Positions 1-9,210 of a DNA stretch of 64,000 nt are shown piece after piece. Source of the DNA: Prochlorococcus marinus bv. HNLC2 (GTDB lineage: Bacteria; Cyanobacteriota; Cyanobacteriia; PCC-6307; Cyanobiaceae). How positions within the stretch are numbered: the stretch's first letter is position 1; the number at the start of each line of letters is the position of its first letter. The notes beneath the pieces were generated by a model. It saw only the letters and a program-made list of their open reading frames with translations, made no database searches and had not been told where the DNA came from. The position numbers and the translations under genes are program-made. The DNA is taken from the NCBI GenBank assembly GCA_000218745.1, contig GL947595.1:806532-870531 (forward strand), written 5' to 3'.

Positions 1-321
1 TACACCATTAATTAGCGCGCTGATTACTCTTTTTTGATCATCAAATTGTTTTGCAGAATCACATTGAGCTAATTCTCCACAGAAGCCGTACTTTAAATCA
101 ACAAAATCAAATTTACTTATAATCGCAACACCGTTATATGATTTTTGCCCAAAAGCTTTAACTTTATAACCTAGTTTTTCAAATGATTCAAATGGGAAAT
201 CTGCATCTAAAACTTTTGTTTCTTGTAGGCATAATACATCTGGATTTTTATTCTCAAGCCAAAGTAATACTTGATTAAGTCTCATTCTGATGGAATTTAC
301 ATTCCAAGATGCTATTAACAA
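1..321 (-). CDS. xthA: Exodeoxyribonuclease III, N-terminal part (runs off window)
   Basis: This is the first 107 residues of an AP endonuclease/3'-5' exonuclease of the ExoIII (EEP) family, which acts in base-excision repair. The translation opens with the family's SWNVNS motif (Asn7) and has LQETK with the metal-binding Glu34 at the position expected from the E. coli enzyme. A later stretch reads SYNGVAI, also typical of the family. I take TTG at 321 as start because it places the conserved LIASWNVNS directly after the initiator. The C-terminal catalytic half (Asp/His motifs) lies beyond the left edge. Recognition is firm; only the start codon is uncertain. Confidence 0.9.
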   Translation of the reverse strand, partial: MLIASWNVNSIRMRLNQVLLWLENKNPDVLCLQETKVLDADFPFESFEKLGYKVKAFGQKSYNGVAIISKFDFVDLKYGFCGELAQCDSAKQFDDQKRVISALINGV

Positions 322-377
322 TTTGTTGAATATTTATGTAAAATTAAATTAGCAAATTTTTAATCTAATATAAAGTT

Positions 378-684
378 TTGAAATTATTCAGAAAAAATCT
401 TTTACATAGAAAAAAATTATCTATATTTGCCTTATTTTTTTACTCTTTGGGATTTTTCTATAATGACTTAGTTTTTAGTTCTCAGGAAAATTATTTTGAA
501 GAAATAGAATTAAATAATAATACTCAAGATGGATTTGAAAGTAACAAGTCTATTCCAACAAATCCTTTTGAAATTGTTGATATGCTTAAGAAAAGCAAAT
601 AGTATGAATGATGCGACAAGTCCATCTGATGCTATAGATGAAGCTATTAAGACTTTTGACAATCTTAAATTAAACAATAATTAA
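378..684 (+). CDS. Small hypothetical secreted protein, frameshifted
   Basis: I do not recognise a function. The reading frame opens at TTG 378 with a basic start and a hydrophobic stretch (FALFFYSLGFFYND), so a signal peptide or membrane anchor is likely, followed by an acidic, Asn-rich tail. The frame stops at 600-602 after MLKKSK, but the next frame continues without a break to TAA at 682-684 with an acidic helical tail (SMNDATSPSDAIDEAIK). Removing one A from the four-A run at 591-594 joins the halves as MLKKANSMNDATS, about 101 residues. The continuity is seen in the sequence; the repair is inference. Confidence 0.55.
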
Positions 685-713
685 ATATTTTGACTTTTTT
701 CTACACAAAAATA

Positions 714-1307
714 ATGATTAAAAGCCCGATCCAAAAAGTTACAGAAAATCTTCAAAATAGAGCTATTGGAATCATTTACGGTTCATATAAACCCTCAAAT
801 ACAGAGTCTTTAAACAAGGGTATACTAAAAGATCAAAACAACTTACCCTTAGATGCAGTTGTTTTGGGCAAAACGTTACCTTTGATCAAAAAATATATTG
901 ATTTCAATAAAAAATACTTTTTTATTGTCTATCCTAGAAATAAGAATTCTGATAGTTTACATCTCCAAATCGCTGGAATATGGGATCCTAATAGTCTAAA
1001 TAAAGAGCAAAAAGATCATTCTCAAAATCCTCATGAAATATTAAAAAATTTTGATTTAAAAGATAATTACTTTTCCATAAGGGGAAAATTAATATTTGTA
1101 AAAATTCCAGAGAAAGAAGTGATTATTAAAATAACACCTTCAAAACTTTTAAATAATAAAAATAAATCCTTTAAATTAATTTTAAAAGCAGAATTACCGC
1201 TTAATTTAATAAATTCTTTCTTAAGTATTGATGCCTTAAGAGAGGGGAATGCTTTGCGTATGGAAAATTTTGAAGTCATTGAAAATAAATCAATTATTAT
1301 TGATTAA
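714..1307 (+). CDS. Conserved hypothetical protein
   Basis: A soluble protein of about 197 residues with no domain I can name. It begins with a short basic segment, has an IGIIYGSY motif near residue 20, and later a KLIFVKIPEKEVIIKI beta-rich stretch. The C-terminus is rich in Asn and Lys. The open frame reaches back to a TTG at 690, but the ATG at 714 (MIKSPIQK) is a better start and leaves room after the preceding frameshifted gene. It is transcribed toward larC 51 bases downstream and may share a transcript with it. Function unknown. Confidence 0.6.
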   Translation: MIKSPIQKVTENLQNRAIGIIYGSYKPSNTESLNKGILKDQNNLPLDAVVLGKTLPLIKKYIDFNKKYFFIVYPRNKNSDSLHLQIAGIWDPNSLNKEQKDHSQNPHEILKNFDLKDNYFSIRGKLIFVKIPEKEVIIKITPSKLLNNKNKSFKLILKAELPLNLINSFLSIDALREGNALRMENFEVIENKSIIID

Positions 1308-1358
1308 GTGATGATTTTATGATGTATATCAAGATCAATTTTTTTATGCCATTTTGCT

Positions 1359-2552
1359 ATGGAAGATTTACTAATTGAATGTTCTCCAGGCATATCAGGT
1401 GATATGTTATTAGCGGCTTTCTATGATCTTGGAGTCCCAAAAGAGGTTATTGAAAAACCATTAATTGATCTTGGATTAGGAGGTTGTTATTTATTATCTT
1501 TTAGTGAAGCTAAGAGTAAATCTTTAAGAGGTATTAAAACAAATGTAAAGATATTAGAAAATTCACAAAAAAGGACTTGGAAAGATATAAAAAAATTAAT
1601 ACTTAAAGGTAATTTAGAAAAATCATTAGAAAAAAATATTATTGAAGTTTTTAGTGCTTTAGCAAAAGCAGAAAGTACTGTTCATGGTATAGCTCAAGAA
1701 GATGTTTATTTTCATGAAATAGGTTCTATAGATTCATTAGTAGATATTATTGGAGTTTGTGCGGCTATTAACTTCTTAAGGCCTAAAAAAATTTATTGTA
1801 ATACTCCAACATTGGGGAGTGGAATAACAGAAACTGAGCATGGCAAAATATCAATTCCATCTCCAGCTGTAGTTGATCTAATAGCCAAATTTAAAATTGA
1901 GGTTTGTTCAGACCTAGAATTTATTAATGATGAATTATCTACACCTACAGGCATAGCAATAATTTGTACTTTGGTGAATTCTTTTAAACTACCAATTAAA
2001 TATTCCTTAAATTCTTATGGAGTAGGTGTAGGTAATAAAATTTTACCAATTCCTAATCTTTTAAGGATTTCAAAAATTAATTCTTGTGAAATTGAAAATC
2101 CAAGTTATGAAGAAATATTTATCCAAGAGGCTTTTATTGATGATCAGTCCTCCGAGGATATTTCTTCTTTTGTTGAAATATTACGCGGAGCAGGAGCATA
2201 TGATGTTGTCTATCAATCTATAAATATGAAGAAAAATCGAATAGGTTTTGAATTAAAAGCGATTGTTCCCATTGAGAAAGTAACTCATTGTAGAGAAATC
2301 TGGTTTAAGTACTCTAATACAATTGGTCTTCGAGAAAGGAGGCAAGGTAGATGGGTTTTAAAAAGAATAGAAGGAGAATGTAATACAAGATTTGGAAAGA
2401 TTAAAGTTAAGCAAACTACCTTAATTAATGGAGAAAAATATATAAAGCCAGAATATGACGAAATACTAAAATTGCAAAAAAAATATAATAAAAGTGCAAT
2501 GGAAATTAGGGATATTATCAAAGAAACTATGGGCGATTTTAAAAGATTTTAA
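1359..2552 (+). CDS. larC: LarC-family nickel-pincer cofactor protein (DUF111)
   Basis: The 397-residue product matches the LarC/DUF111 family. The N-terminus has GISGDMLLAA (residues 11-20), and HEIGSIDSLVDIIG starts at residue 119; both are family hallmarks. In lactobacilli LarC inserts nickel into the pyridinium pincer cofactor using CTP, after LarB and LarE act; the apo-enzyme client is lactate racemase or a relative. Length is normal. No larB or larE is visible in this window, so the role in this organism is open. The family call is secure; the reaction is inferred from the family. Confidence 0.85.
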   Translation: MEDLLIECSPGISGDMLLAAFYDLGVPKEVIEKPLIDLGLGGCYLLSFSEAKSKSLRGIKTNVKILENSQKRTWKDIKKLILKGNLEKSLEKNIIEVFSALAKAESTVHGIAQEDVYFHEIGSIDSLVDIIGVCAAINFLRPKKIYCNTPTLGSGITETEHGKISIPSPAVVDLIAKFKIEVCSDLEFINDELSTPTGIAIICTLVNSFKLPIKYSLNSYGVGVGNKILPIPNLLRISKINSCEIENPSYEEIFIQEAFIDDQSSEDISSFVEILRGAGAYDVVYQSINMKKNRIGFELKAIVPIEKVTHCREIWFKYSNTIGLRERRQGRWVLKRIEGECNTRFGKIKVKQTTLINGEKYIKPEYDEILKLQKKYNKSAMEIRDIIKETMGDFKRF

Positions 2553-2559
2553 AGCTAAG

Positions 2560-3509
2560 ATGATTTTAGAAAAAATATTAATTTTTTAAAAAATTATTTA
2601 TTAAGAATAAAGTTAAATATTTTTAAAAAAGTTTTTTTTATTTTTAGTCTATTTTATTTATTTTATTTATTAATTCTTAATTTTAAAGAAATTTCATTTG
2701 CTTTATATTTTGATAATGTAAATTTATATTTTTCATTTATATTTTGTTTCTTAAGTATTTTATTTAATGGCTTAGCATGGAAAAGTATTATTATCTGGCT
2801 AGGTTCAAGATATATTAATAATGATTTAACTTTTTTCTTTATAGCTACCAATAGCCTTAAATATTTGCCTGGTAGTGTATGGCATTTTATAGAAAGATTT
2901 AATTTTTTAAAGAAAAAAACAAATAAAAATATTGCACTTTATGGGACTCTTATAGAACCTTATTTGATGCTATCGGTATCATTATTAATTTCTTCAATTG
3001 GAGTGATTTTTAATCCATTTCTAATTTTACTTTTATTACCTACTTTTTTTTTAAATAAAAGATTTATCTATTTTTTACTAAAAATTCTAAAATCCTTCAA
3101 AGTTAAACAATATGATTTTATAAGTCCTGAAAGTTCTAATAGCGAACTTTATTCAAGTATTAAATGTGAATCATTTTTCCCTTTGAGAGCTTTTCTTATA
3201 GAAGTCTTTTTTATCGGTTCAAAATTTTTGGCGTTTTTATTTTGTCTTAATATTTTCTTAGATATTAGTCAAATTAATATTTCTCTTATGTTGATAATTT
3301 TTTGTATCTCTTGGTCAATAGGTTTAATTGTTCCAGCTGCTCCAGGAGGTGCTGGAGTCTTTGAAACTTTCTTTTTATTATTTATTGGAAACGCTTATCC
3401 TCAAAATTTAATGTTAGAAACATTGATTTATTTCAGAGTTATATCTACTGTGGCGGATTTATTGTTAAGTAGCCCATTTATTTTTAAAAAATATATTTTT
3501 AAGAATTAA
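2560..3509 (+). CDS. Membrane protein of the lysylphosphatidylglycerol synthase TM (UPF0104) type, frameshifted at N-terminus
   Basis: The main frame runs from 2559 to 3509 and encodes a protein of about 316 residues with many hydrophobic helices. Near the middle it has YLPGSVWH, and near the C-terminus PAAPGGAGVFE, both typical of the UPF0104/AglD/MprF flippase-like family. That frame has no ATG, GTG or TTG until 2865, far inside the conserved part. An ATG at 2560 opens a nine-codon ORF in another frame. Adding one A to the six-A run at 2570-2575 fuses it to the main frame as MILEKNINFLKN, a natural N-terminus. The gene overlaps the end of the convergent futB-like gene by 4 bases. Confidence 0.7.
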
Positions 3510-5055
3510 TTTTCATTATTTTCTAAACTAGGAATTAATGTGCTTGATGCTATTAATCCCAAAATTGTAATTATAATTGCTGGCAAAATTGCTTCAGCCA
3601 TTCTTTCATCGCCTGCATATTGATATATTCTTACTGATAAGGTATCAAAATTAAAAGGTCTCAGTAAAAATGTTATTGGTAACTCCTTTATGGTGTCAAC
3701 AAATACTAAAAGGGTTCCAACAAAAATAGGTCCTTTTAATATTGGCATGTGAATTCGTTTAATTATTTTTGATTGATTAGCTCCCAAAATAGCTGCTGCT
3801 TCATCAATATTTGGAGAAACTCGCTCTAATCCAGAATCAATAGTCCCTTTTGAAATAGTTAAGAAACGAGTTATATATCCCCAAATAAGTAAAATTATCG
3901 GGGCTATAAAGAATTTGGAATTAGTTAATGTTAGTAAAGAAATAGCTAGTACTGTTCCTGGAATTGCATATCCTATACCTGATAAAAATGTAGTTATTTT
4001 TATTAAAATACCCTTATTCCACCTATTAGCTAAAGATACTAATATTGAAAATGACATGGCAAGGAATGCAACTATTGCTCCAAGTCCTATTGTTCTAGTA
4101 GTTAGTATTAATAATTCAGAATTAAATCCTCTTTGAATTTGATCAATATTTATAGAAACCCAAAGTATTGGTATGCCAAGTGAAAAAAGCGCTGGAAATA
4201 AAGCTAATAGTATCGCGGCGAAAGATCTATAGTTTTTAAGATTCCAAGCTTGTGAATTATTTAGAAGAAGGATTTTCACTCCACCGGCGTGTTTTTTTTC
4301 TTGAAAACTTTTCTGCGCATATTAATGAGAAAACAATTATTAAAGCTATTAATGATAATCCTATTGCTCTTGAGGGATTGCCATCTTCTATCCAACTTTC
4401 AGTAATTCCTGTTGAGATACTTGGTATATTTAACATTTCAAAGGTACCAAGCTCATTCATTACTTCCATACACATTAAACTTATTCCTGTTACTACTGAA
4501 GGTAAAGCCATAGGTAAAGCTATTCTCATAAAGCTTTTCCATGGTCCTACTCCTAATCCTCTGCTAGCTAATATTTGGTTCTTCCCAAATTTGTTGAAAC
4601 TTTCATTAGTAAGGATAAATACATATGGATATGTTGATATGGAAAGGATGAGAACTCCCCACCAGATACCTGTAATTTGATATCCCATGATGCTTCCTAA
4701 ATCTTGTAAAATTGATGTAATCAGATATGCTGGAGCAGCGAGTGGAATTAATTGGCAAATTCTGAGTATTTTTCTAAACTTGAATTCACAGTTAGATAGA
4801 GTCCAGCCATTTATTATTCCTAATGATCCTCCAAAAATACTTGTTAAAAAAAGTACAGTTATTGAACTAATTACTTCTTTATTACCAGTAATTGAAATAG
4901 AAAAATTACCATTTAATATTGTATCTAAGCCCTCTTTAAAAAAACTTAAAATAGGTAAAATAAGCGTAAATTGCGATTAGCAAAGCTACCATCTCTAGTG
5001 CTTTAAAGTTTTTAATTCTTTTATAAGATTTTTGATTCAATTTTTTATATTTCAA
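3506..5055 (-). CDS. futB: Iron(III)-type ABC transporter permease (FutB-like), two frameshifts
   Basis: Three reading segments on this strand together make one inner-membrane permease of about 515 residues, with two homologous halves as in FutB/SfuB/ThiP proteins. The first half has an LASRGLGVGPWKSFMRIALPM loop and the second EAAAILGANQSKIIKRIHMP; both are EAA loops that contact the ATPase. Frame changes are needed near 4968-4970 (a T missing, giving IAIFTLILP) and near 4260-4262 (an extra A, giving SSNNSQAW). The start is TTG 5055 or TTG 5040, right after the cobW-like stop. Substrate Fe(III) is inferred from cyanobacterial Fut systems; thiamine is the alternative. Confidence 0.75.
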
Positions 5056-5056
5056 T

Positions 5057-6096
5057 TTATTTATCTAAAGAGGTAGATCTACAAAAATCTAATTGATCCT
5101 TAATTACCTGATGATTTAAATTCTTTCCAATTAAAACAATTCTATTAGATTTTTCGTTTTTCCAATCTTCATCATCCAGTGAAAATCTTTTTCCTGATAG
5201 ATGAAAAATATGTTTTCTTTCGCTTTCTTCAAACCATAAAATACCTTTTGCCCTGAAAACATTTTGAGAAAGTTGATTATCTAAAAAGTTCTGGAATCTC
5301 CTTAATGAAAAAGGCTCTAAGCATTCGAATGAAACTGAGGTAAATCCCTCTATATTATTTTCTAAATCATGCGAGTGTTCATGTGAATGATGAGAGTGTT
5401 CATGTGAATGATGCGAGTGTTCATGTGAATGATGAGCATGCATATTATTAGCCTTTTCAATATCTTCAAATTTATATTTATCAGTTTCAAAAAGTCCTAC
5501 ACTAATAATTGTTTCAAGACCTACTTTGCTATTGGAACACCTTAGATTCTAGGTTCCTTTTTAATCTCAAATATTTTTCTTTCAATATCTTCCAATTTTT
5601 TATTATTTACTAAATCACATTTATTTATAAGTAGGATATCTCCATAAAGAATTTGTGAGTAATAAACACTTTTTCTGTCAATATTAAAATCAAAATTATC
5701 AGCGTCCACTAAAGTCAAAATTGAGTCTAATCTTACTTTCTCTCTAAGACTGCTTCCTGCAAAAGTCATCGCTACTGGCAATGGATCTGCAAGCCCAGTA
5801 GTTTCTACAATTATATAATCAAGATTATTTGATCTCTCTAGGATTTTTTCAACTGTTGAGAGTAATTCTCCATTAATTGTGCAACAAATACATCCATTAC
5901 TTAATTCGATCATATCTTCTGATGTCTCAATTATTAAGTCGTTATCTATTCCGATTTCTCCAAACTCATTAACTAAAACAGCTGTTTTAAGACCATTTTG
6001 GTTCTCTAAAATGTGATTTAAAAGCGTTGTTTTCCCTGAACCCAAGAATCCACTTATTATTGTTACCGGAACCAACTTTGGTTGTATATCTTTCAT
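5057..6096 (-). CDS. CobW/COG0523 family GTPase metallochaperone, frameshifted
   Basis: A G3E-family GTPase with a P-loop GFLGSGKTT at residues 16-24, the metal-site motif GCICC at 68-72, and a NKCD guanine-specificity motif. A His-rich loop (HSHEHSHH repeats) follows and then the C-terminal CobW_C domain (LEPFSLRRFQNFL). COG0523 proteins deliver zinc, cobalt or other metals to client enzymes. The frame stops after KKEPRI near 5545; restoring one base gives PRILRCSNSK and continues through VGLETIISVG to the His loop, so this is one gene of about 346 residues. It lies directly upstream of the iron permease on the same strand, spacing one base. Confidence 0.82.
5373..5435 (+). repeat. Three tandem 21-bp units encoding the CobW His-rich loop
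   Basis: The unit gagtgttcatgtgaatgatg plus one variable base occurs three times with a period of 21. On the coding (minus) strand it specifies repeating HHSHEHS heptads. The unit length is a multiple of three, so gain or loss of a unit keeps the frame and changes the number of metal-binding histidines. Confidence 0.85.
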
Positions 6097-6150
6097 TATA
6101 ATTCATGATATTTTCTATATTCTAATTAGGATTTTTTAAATATCTATAAT

Positions 6151-6441
6151 TTACTTGTCAATTAATTTATTTATTTCAGAAGCTAAAATTTGATCTAAGT
6201 TTGAAATACCACCTAAGTCATGAGTGGTAAATTGTATATTCACACAAGAATATACATTATCCCAATTAGGGTGATGATTATATTTTTCACAAAGCAAAGC
6301 AACTTGAGTCATAAAAGAAAAAGCTTCTATAAAGTTATTAAAAGAAAACTTCTTTTCTATATTTTGATTTGATATTTTCCACCCAGGTAATTTAACAGCT
6401 AATTCTTTAAGCTCTTTATTATCTAGTAAATAGGGTTTCAT
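6151..6441 (-). CDS. Pterin-4a-carbinolamine dehydratase family protein
   Basis: The 96-residue product has the complete family signature: a GW near residue 21, NHHPNW around residues 55-60 and THDLGG near residue 74, which form the pterin-binding site with its catalytic histidines. The known reaction is dehydration of 4a-hydroxytetrahydropterin. In bacteria without aromatic amino-acid hydroxylases the protein has been linked to molybdopterin or folate metabolism, so the cellular role here is not settled. Length is typical. It lies between yjbQ and the cobW-like gene, all on the minus strand. Confidence 0.88.
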   Translation of the reverse strand: MKPYLLDNKELKELAVKLPGWKISNQNIEKKFSFNNFIEAFSFMTQVALLCEKYNHHPNWDNVYSCVNIQFTTHDLGGISNLDQILASEINKLIDK

Positions 6442-6459
6442 GTTTAATTAGTTTCTTTT

Positions 6460-6931
6460 TTAATTGTAAATATTTTTTTTTATTTCTCCAATTGCATGAA
6501 TATTTATTTTTCTTATATTATTGCCAAATCTATGCTCCCAGAGATAAATACCTTGCCAAGTTCCTAACATTAGTTTTTCATTTTGGATACTAAAGGATAA
6601 AGATGTATTAGTTAGGGCGGTCTTTATATGAGCTGGCATATCATCTTCACCCTTCTTGATAATGCTTATATGAAATCTCTTTCCTTTCTTTAGTTAAATC
6701 ATGATATTTATTAAATGGAACTATTGAATTAATATATTTTTCTAAATCTTTAAGAACATTTGGATCAGCATTTTCGTTGACAATTAAACTACAACTAGTG
6801 TGCATTATATTTAAAACAATTAATCCAGTTTTAATTTTATTTTCTTTAATGAAATTAGTAATTAAAAAGGTAATATCTTGTAAACCTTGTCCTGATGATT
6901 TTACCTGTATAGTTGAAAAAATTTGTTCCAT
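6460..6931 (-). CDS. yjbQ: YjbQ/UPF0047 family protein, frameshifted
   Basis: The N-terminal 94 residues (ending HYQEG) have the UPF0047 features HTSCSLIVNENADP and a conserved Asn/Asp cluster. The frame then ends at a TGA, but removing one G from the GGG at 6650-6652 continues as EGEDDMPAHIKTAL, then LGTWQGIYLWEHR, the strongly conserved C-terminal half. The repaired protein is about 156 residues and stops at 6460-6462. Family members have been reported to have secondary thiamine-phosphate synthase activity; the physiological role is unclear. The match across both halves makes the repair convincing. Confidence 0.82.
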
Positions 6932-7024
6932 CAGTGATTAAATAAAATTATTTTTCAAGCTTCTTATAATATAGTTCTAATTAAAGGCTCACCATAAGAA
7001 AATTATCTTAATATATAAATCTAT

Positions 7025-8536
7025 ATGGAGATTTTCTTGAAAAATTCAGCATGGAGCAAATTAGGCTCCTACTTAAAAGATACTCAAATTTTAGGTTCGA
7101 TCCAAAGTACTCTTTATTGGGATCAGAATACTGTAATGCCAAAGAATGGTTCTTCATGGAGAGGTGAGCAACTTACTTATTTAGCTAAGATTTTACACGC
7201 TAGAAATTCTAGTGATGAATTCTTAAACTTAATAAATTTAGCTAAAACTGAGTTGAATGAATCATCAGATTGTTTGAATGAAGAAAATAGTTCAAAAAAA
7301 AAGAATATAGAACTCCTTAATAAAGAATTTGATAGGCAAAGAAAGTTAGATCCTAAATTGGTAGCAAATTTAGCAAAAGCAAAATCTCAAGGATATGAAA
7401 GTTGGCAAAATGCTAAAAGAAATTCTGACTTTAAAATTTTTCTGCCATACTTTGAAGAATTGATTATTTTACGAAGAGAGGAAGCGAATCAACTTTCAGA
7501 TAAATTGAGTCCATGGGAGACTTTGGCTCAACCTTATGAACCTGATATTAATAAAGATTGGCTATTCAATATTTTTAATCCTTTAAAAGAATCTATCCCA
7601 TCTATGCTTGAGGAAATAAAAGAAATTGATAAGAAAAAATGGGATATTGATTCTTCAGCTCAACAAGTACTTTGCAATAAATTACTGGATAATTTTGGAC
7701 GTAATGAGGATTTGGTCGCTATTGCGGAATCTCCTCATCCATTTTCAATAACTTTGGGGCCAAAAGATTATAGGATCACAACAAGAGTAGTAAAAGGCGA
7801 ACCATTTTCAAGTTTTTTAGCTACTGCTCATGAATGGGGGCACTCTATTTATGAACAAGGTTTGCCTAATGAAACTCATCAATGGTTTGCCTGGCCTCTT
7901 GGGCAAGCTACTTCGATGGCAGTGCATGAGAGTCAATCTTTATTTTGGGAAAATAGGATAGTAAAGTCAAAAGCTTTCTCAAGAAGTTTCTTTCAATATT
8001 TTCTACAGAGTGGATGCCCTTTGAAAAATTATGAGGAGTTATGGAAATCGATGAATATTATTAAACCAGGATTAAACAGAGTAGAAGCCGATGAACTAAG
8101 TTATGGGATGCATATTTTAATTAGAACTGAGCTTGAAATTGAATTGATTGAAGGAAATCTAAAAGCCAAAGATCTTCCATTTGAATGGAATAAAAAATAT
8201 AAAGAACTTTTAGGTATTGAACCTTGCAACGATGTTGAAGGATGTTTACAGGATGTGCATTGGAGTGAAGGTGCTTTTGGCTATTTCCCTTCATATTTGA
8301 TTGGTCATCTCATAAGTGCACAGTTAACTCACCAACTAGAAAAGGATATTGGATTGATTGATCAATTAATTGATAATAATGATTATCAAACAATAATTAA
8401 TTGGTTGAAAAAAAATGTTCATTGTCATGGAAGATCATTAAATGCTATGGAATTAGTTAAAAAAATTAGTGGAAATGAACTCTCATCAAAATTTTTTCTT
8501 GATTATCTTAAGCATAAAATTGATCAATTAAATTAA
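7025..8536 (+). CDS. Carboxypeptidase Taq family (M32) metallopeptidase
   Basis: A 503-residue cytosolic zinc carboxypeptidase. The zinc motif HEWGH is at residues 269-273, and the flanking ATAHEWGHSIYEQGLP block is characteristic of M32; an HES motif (AVHESQS) and a DVHWSEGAFGYFPSY block follow, as in Thermus aquaticus CPTaq. It removes C-terminal residues from peptides, presumably in peptide turnover. Full length, no signal peptide. It is transcribed away from yjbQ and stands as its own unit or with the downstream pyrophosphatase. Confidence 0.93.
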   Translation: MEIFLKNSAWSKLGSYLKDTQILGSIQSTLYWDQNTVMPKNGSSWRGEQLTYLAKILHARNSSDEFLNLINLAKTELNESSDCLNEENSSKKKNIELLNKEFDRQRKLDPKLVANLAKAKSQGYESWQNAKRNSDFKIFLPYFEELIILRREEANQLSDKLSPWETLAQPYEPDINKDWLFNIFNPLKESIPSMLEEIKEIDKKKWDIDSSAQQVLCNKLLDNFGRNEDLVAIAESPHPFSITLGPKDYRITTRVVKGEPFSSFLATAHEWGHSIYEQGLPNETHQWFAWPLGQATSMAVHESQSLFWENRIVKSKAFSRSFFQYFLQSGCPLKNYEELWKSMNIIKPGLNRVEADELSYGMHILIRTELEIELIEGNLKAKDLPFEWNKKYKELLGIEPCNDVEGCLQDVHWSEGAFGYFPSYLIGHLISAQLTHQLEKDIGLIDQLIDNNDYQTIINWLKKNVHCHGRSLNAMELVKKISGNELSSKFFLDYLKHKIDQLN

Positions 8537-8610
8537 AATATTTTGATTAATAACTTTCAGATATTGATAGCTAAAGATAAGTTGTAAGATAGTTATAAAT
8601 TAAAAAATAT

Positions 8611-9198
8611 ATGGCAAATCTTAGTCAACCCCCAAGCAAAAGTACTCCCAATCTTCTTCATATTTTAGATCCTTTTGTAAATGAACAAAAAACAATTGTT
8701 AATACAATTATTGAATTAAATTCAAATACAATCAATAAGTATGAATTAATAACCGAAACCGGTCATCTCAAGCTTGATAGAGTTGGCTACTCATCTTTGG
8801 CTTATCCATTCGCTTATGGTTGTATCCCAAGAACTTGGGATGAGGATGGAGATCCACTGGATATTGAAATAGTCTCTGTGACTGAACCTTTGATTCCAGG
8901 ATCAATTGTTGAAGCTAGAATCATTGGAGTTATGAAATTTGATGATGGAGGAGAAGTTGATGATAAGGTAATAGCTGTTTTGTCAGATGATAAAAGGGTA
9001 GATCATATTAAAACTTTTAATGATCTTGGTGAGCACTGGCTAAAAGAAACAAAGTATTATTGGGAGCATTATAAGGATTTAAAAAAACCAGGAACATGTA
9101 GAGTAAATGGCTTTTTTGGTATTGGAGATGCAATCAAAACTATTGAACAATGTGAGGAAAGATATAAAAAAGAAATTGAACCTAAATTAGTTAATTAG
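8611..9198 (+). CDS. ppa: Family I inorganic pyrophosphatase with intact active site
   Basis: Hydrolyses pyrophosphate to two phosphates. At 195 residues it has the usual family I length with a short N-terminal extension. The signature D-G-D-P-L-D is at residues 79-84 with all three aspartates (79, 81, 84), and the second metal cluster FDDGGEVDDK, the NKYE, LDR, YPFAYG and HYKDL motifs are all present, so every catalytic position known from the E. coli enzyme looks intact. This contrasts with the second homologue in this window (23885-24433). It faces hemC convergently with a 12-base gap. Confidence 0.92.
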   Translation: MANLSQPPSKSTPNLLHILDPFVNEQKTIVNTIIELNSNTINKYELITETGHLKLDRVGYSSLAYPFAYGCIPRTWDEDGDPLDIEIVSVTEPLIPGSIVEARIIGVMKFDDGGEVDDKVIAVLSDDKRVDHIKTFNDLGEHWLKETKYYWEHYKDLKKPGTCRVNGFFGIGDAIKTIEQCEERYKKEIEPKLVN

Positions 9199-9210
9199 TT
9201 CATATTTTTT

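Noticed and set aside
2663-2851. 62-residue minus-strand frame
   Set aside because: Lies opposite the N-terminal part of the flippase-like protein, which is the more convincing coding strand.
4252-4980. Plus-strand open frames across the iron permease
   Set aside because: They are antisense to a clearly conserved membrane protein and have no recognisable domain.
5373-5435. Possible CRISPR-like repeats
   Set aside because: Units are contiguous, have no spacers, are in frame and encode a histidine loop.
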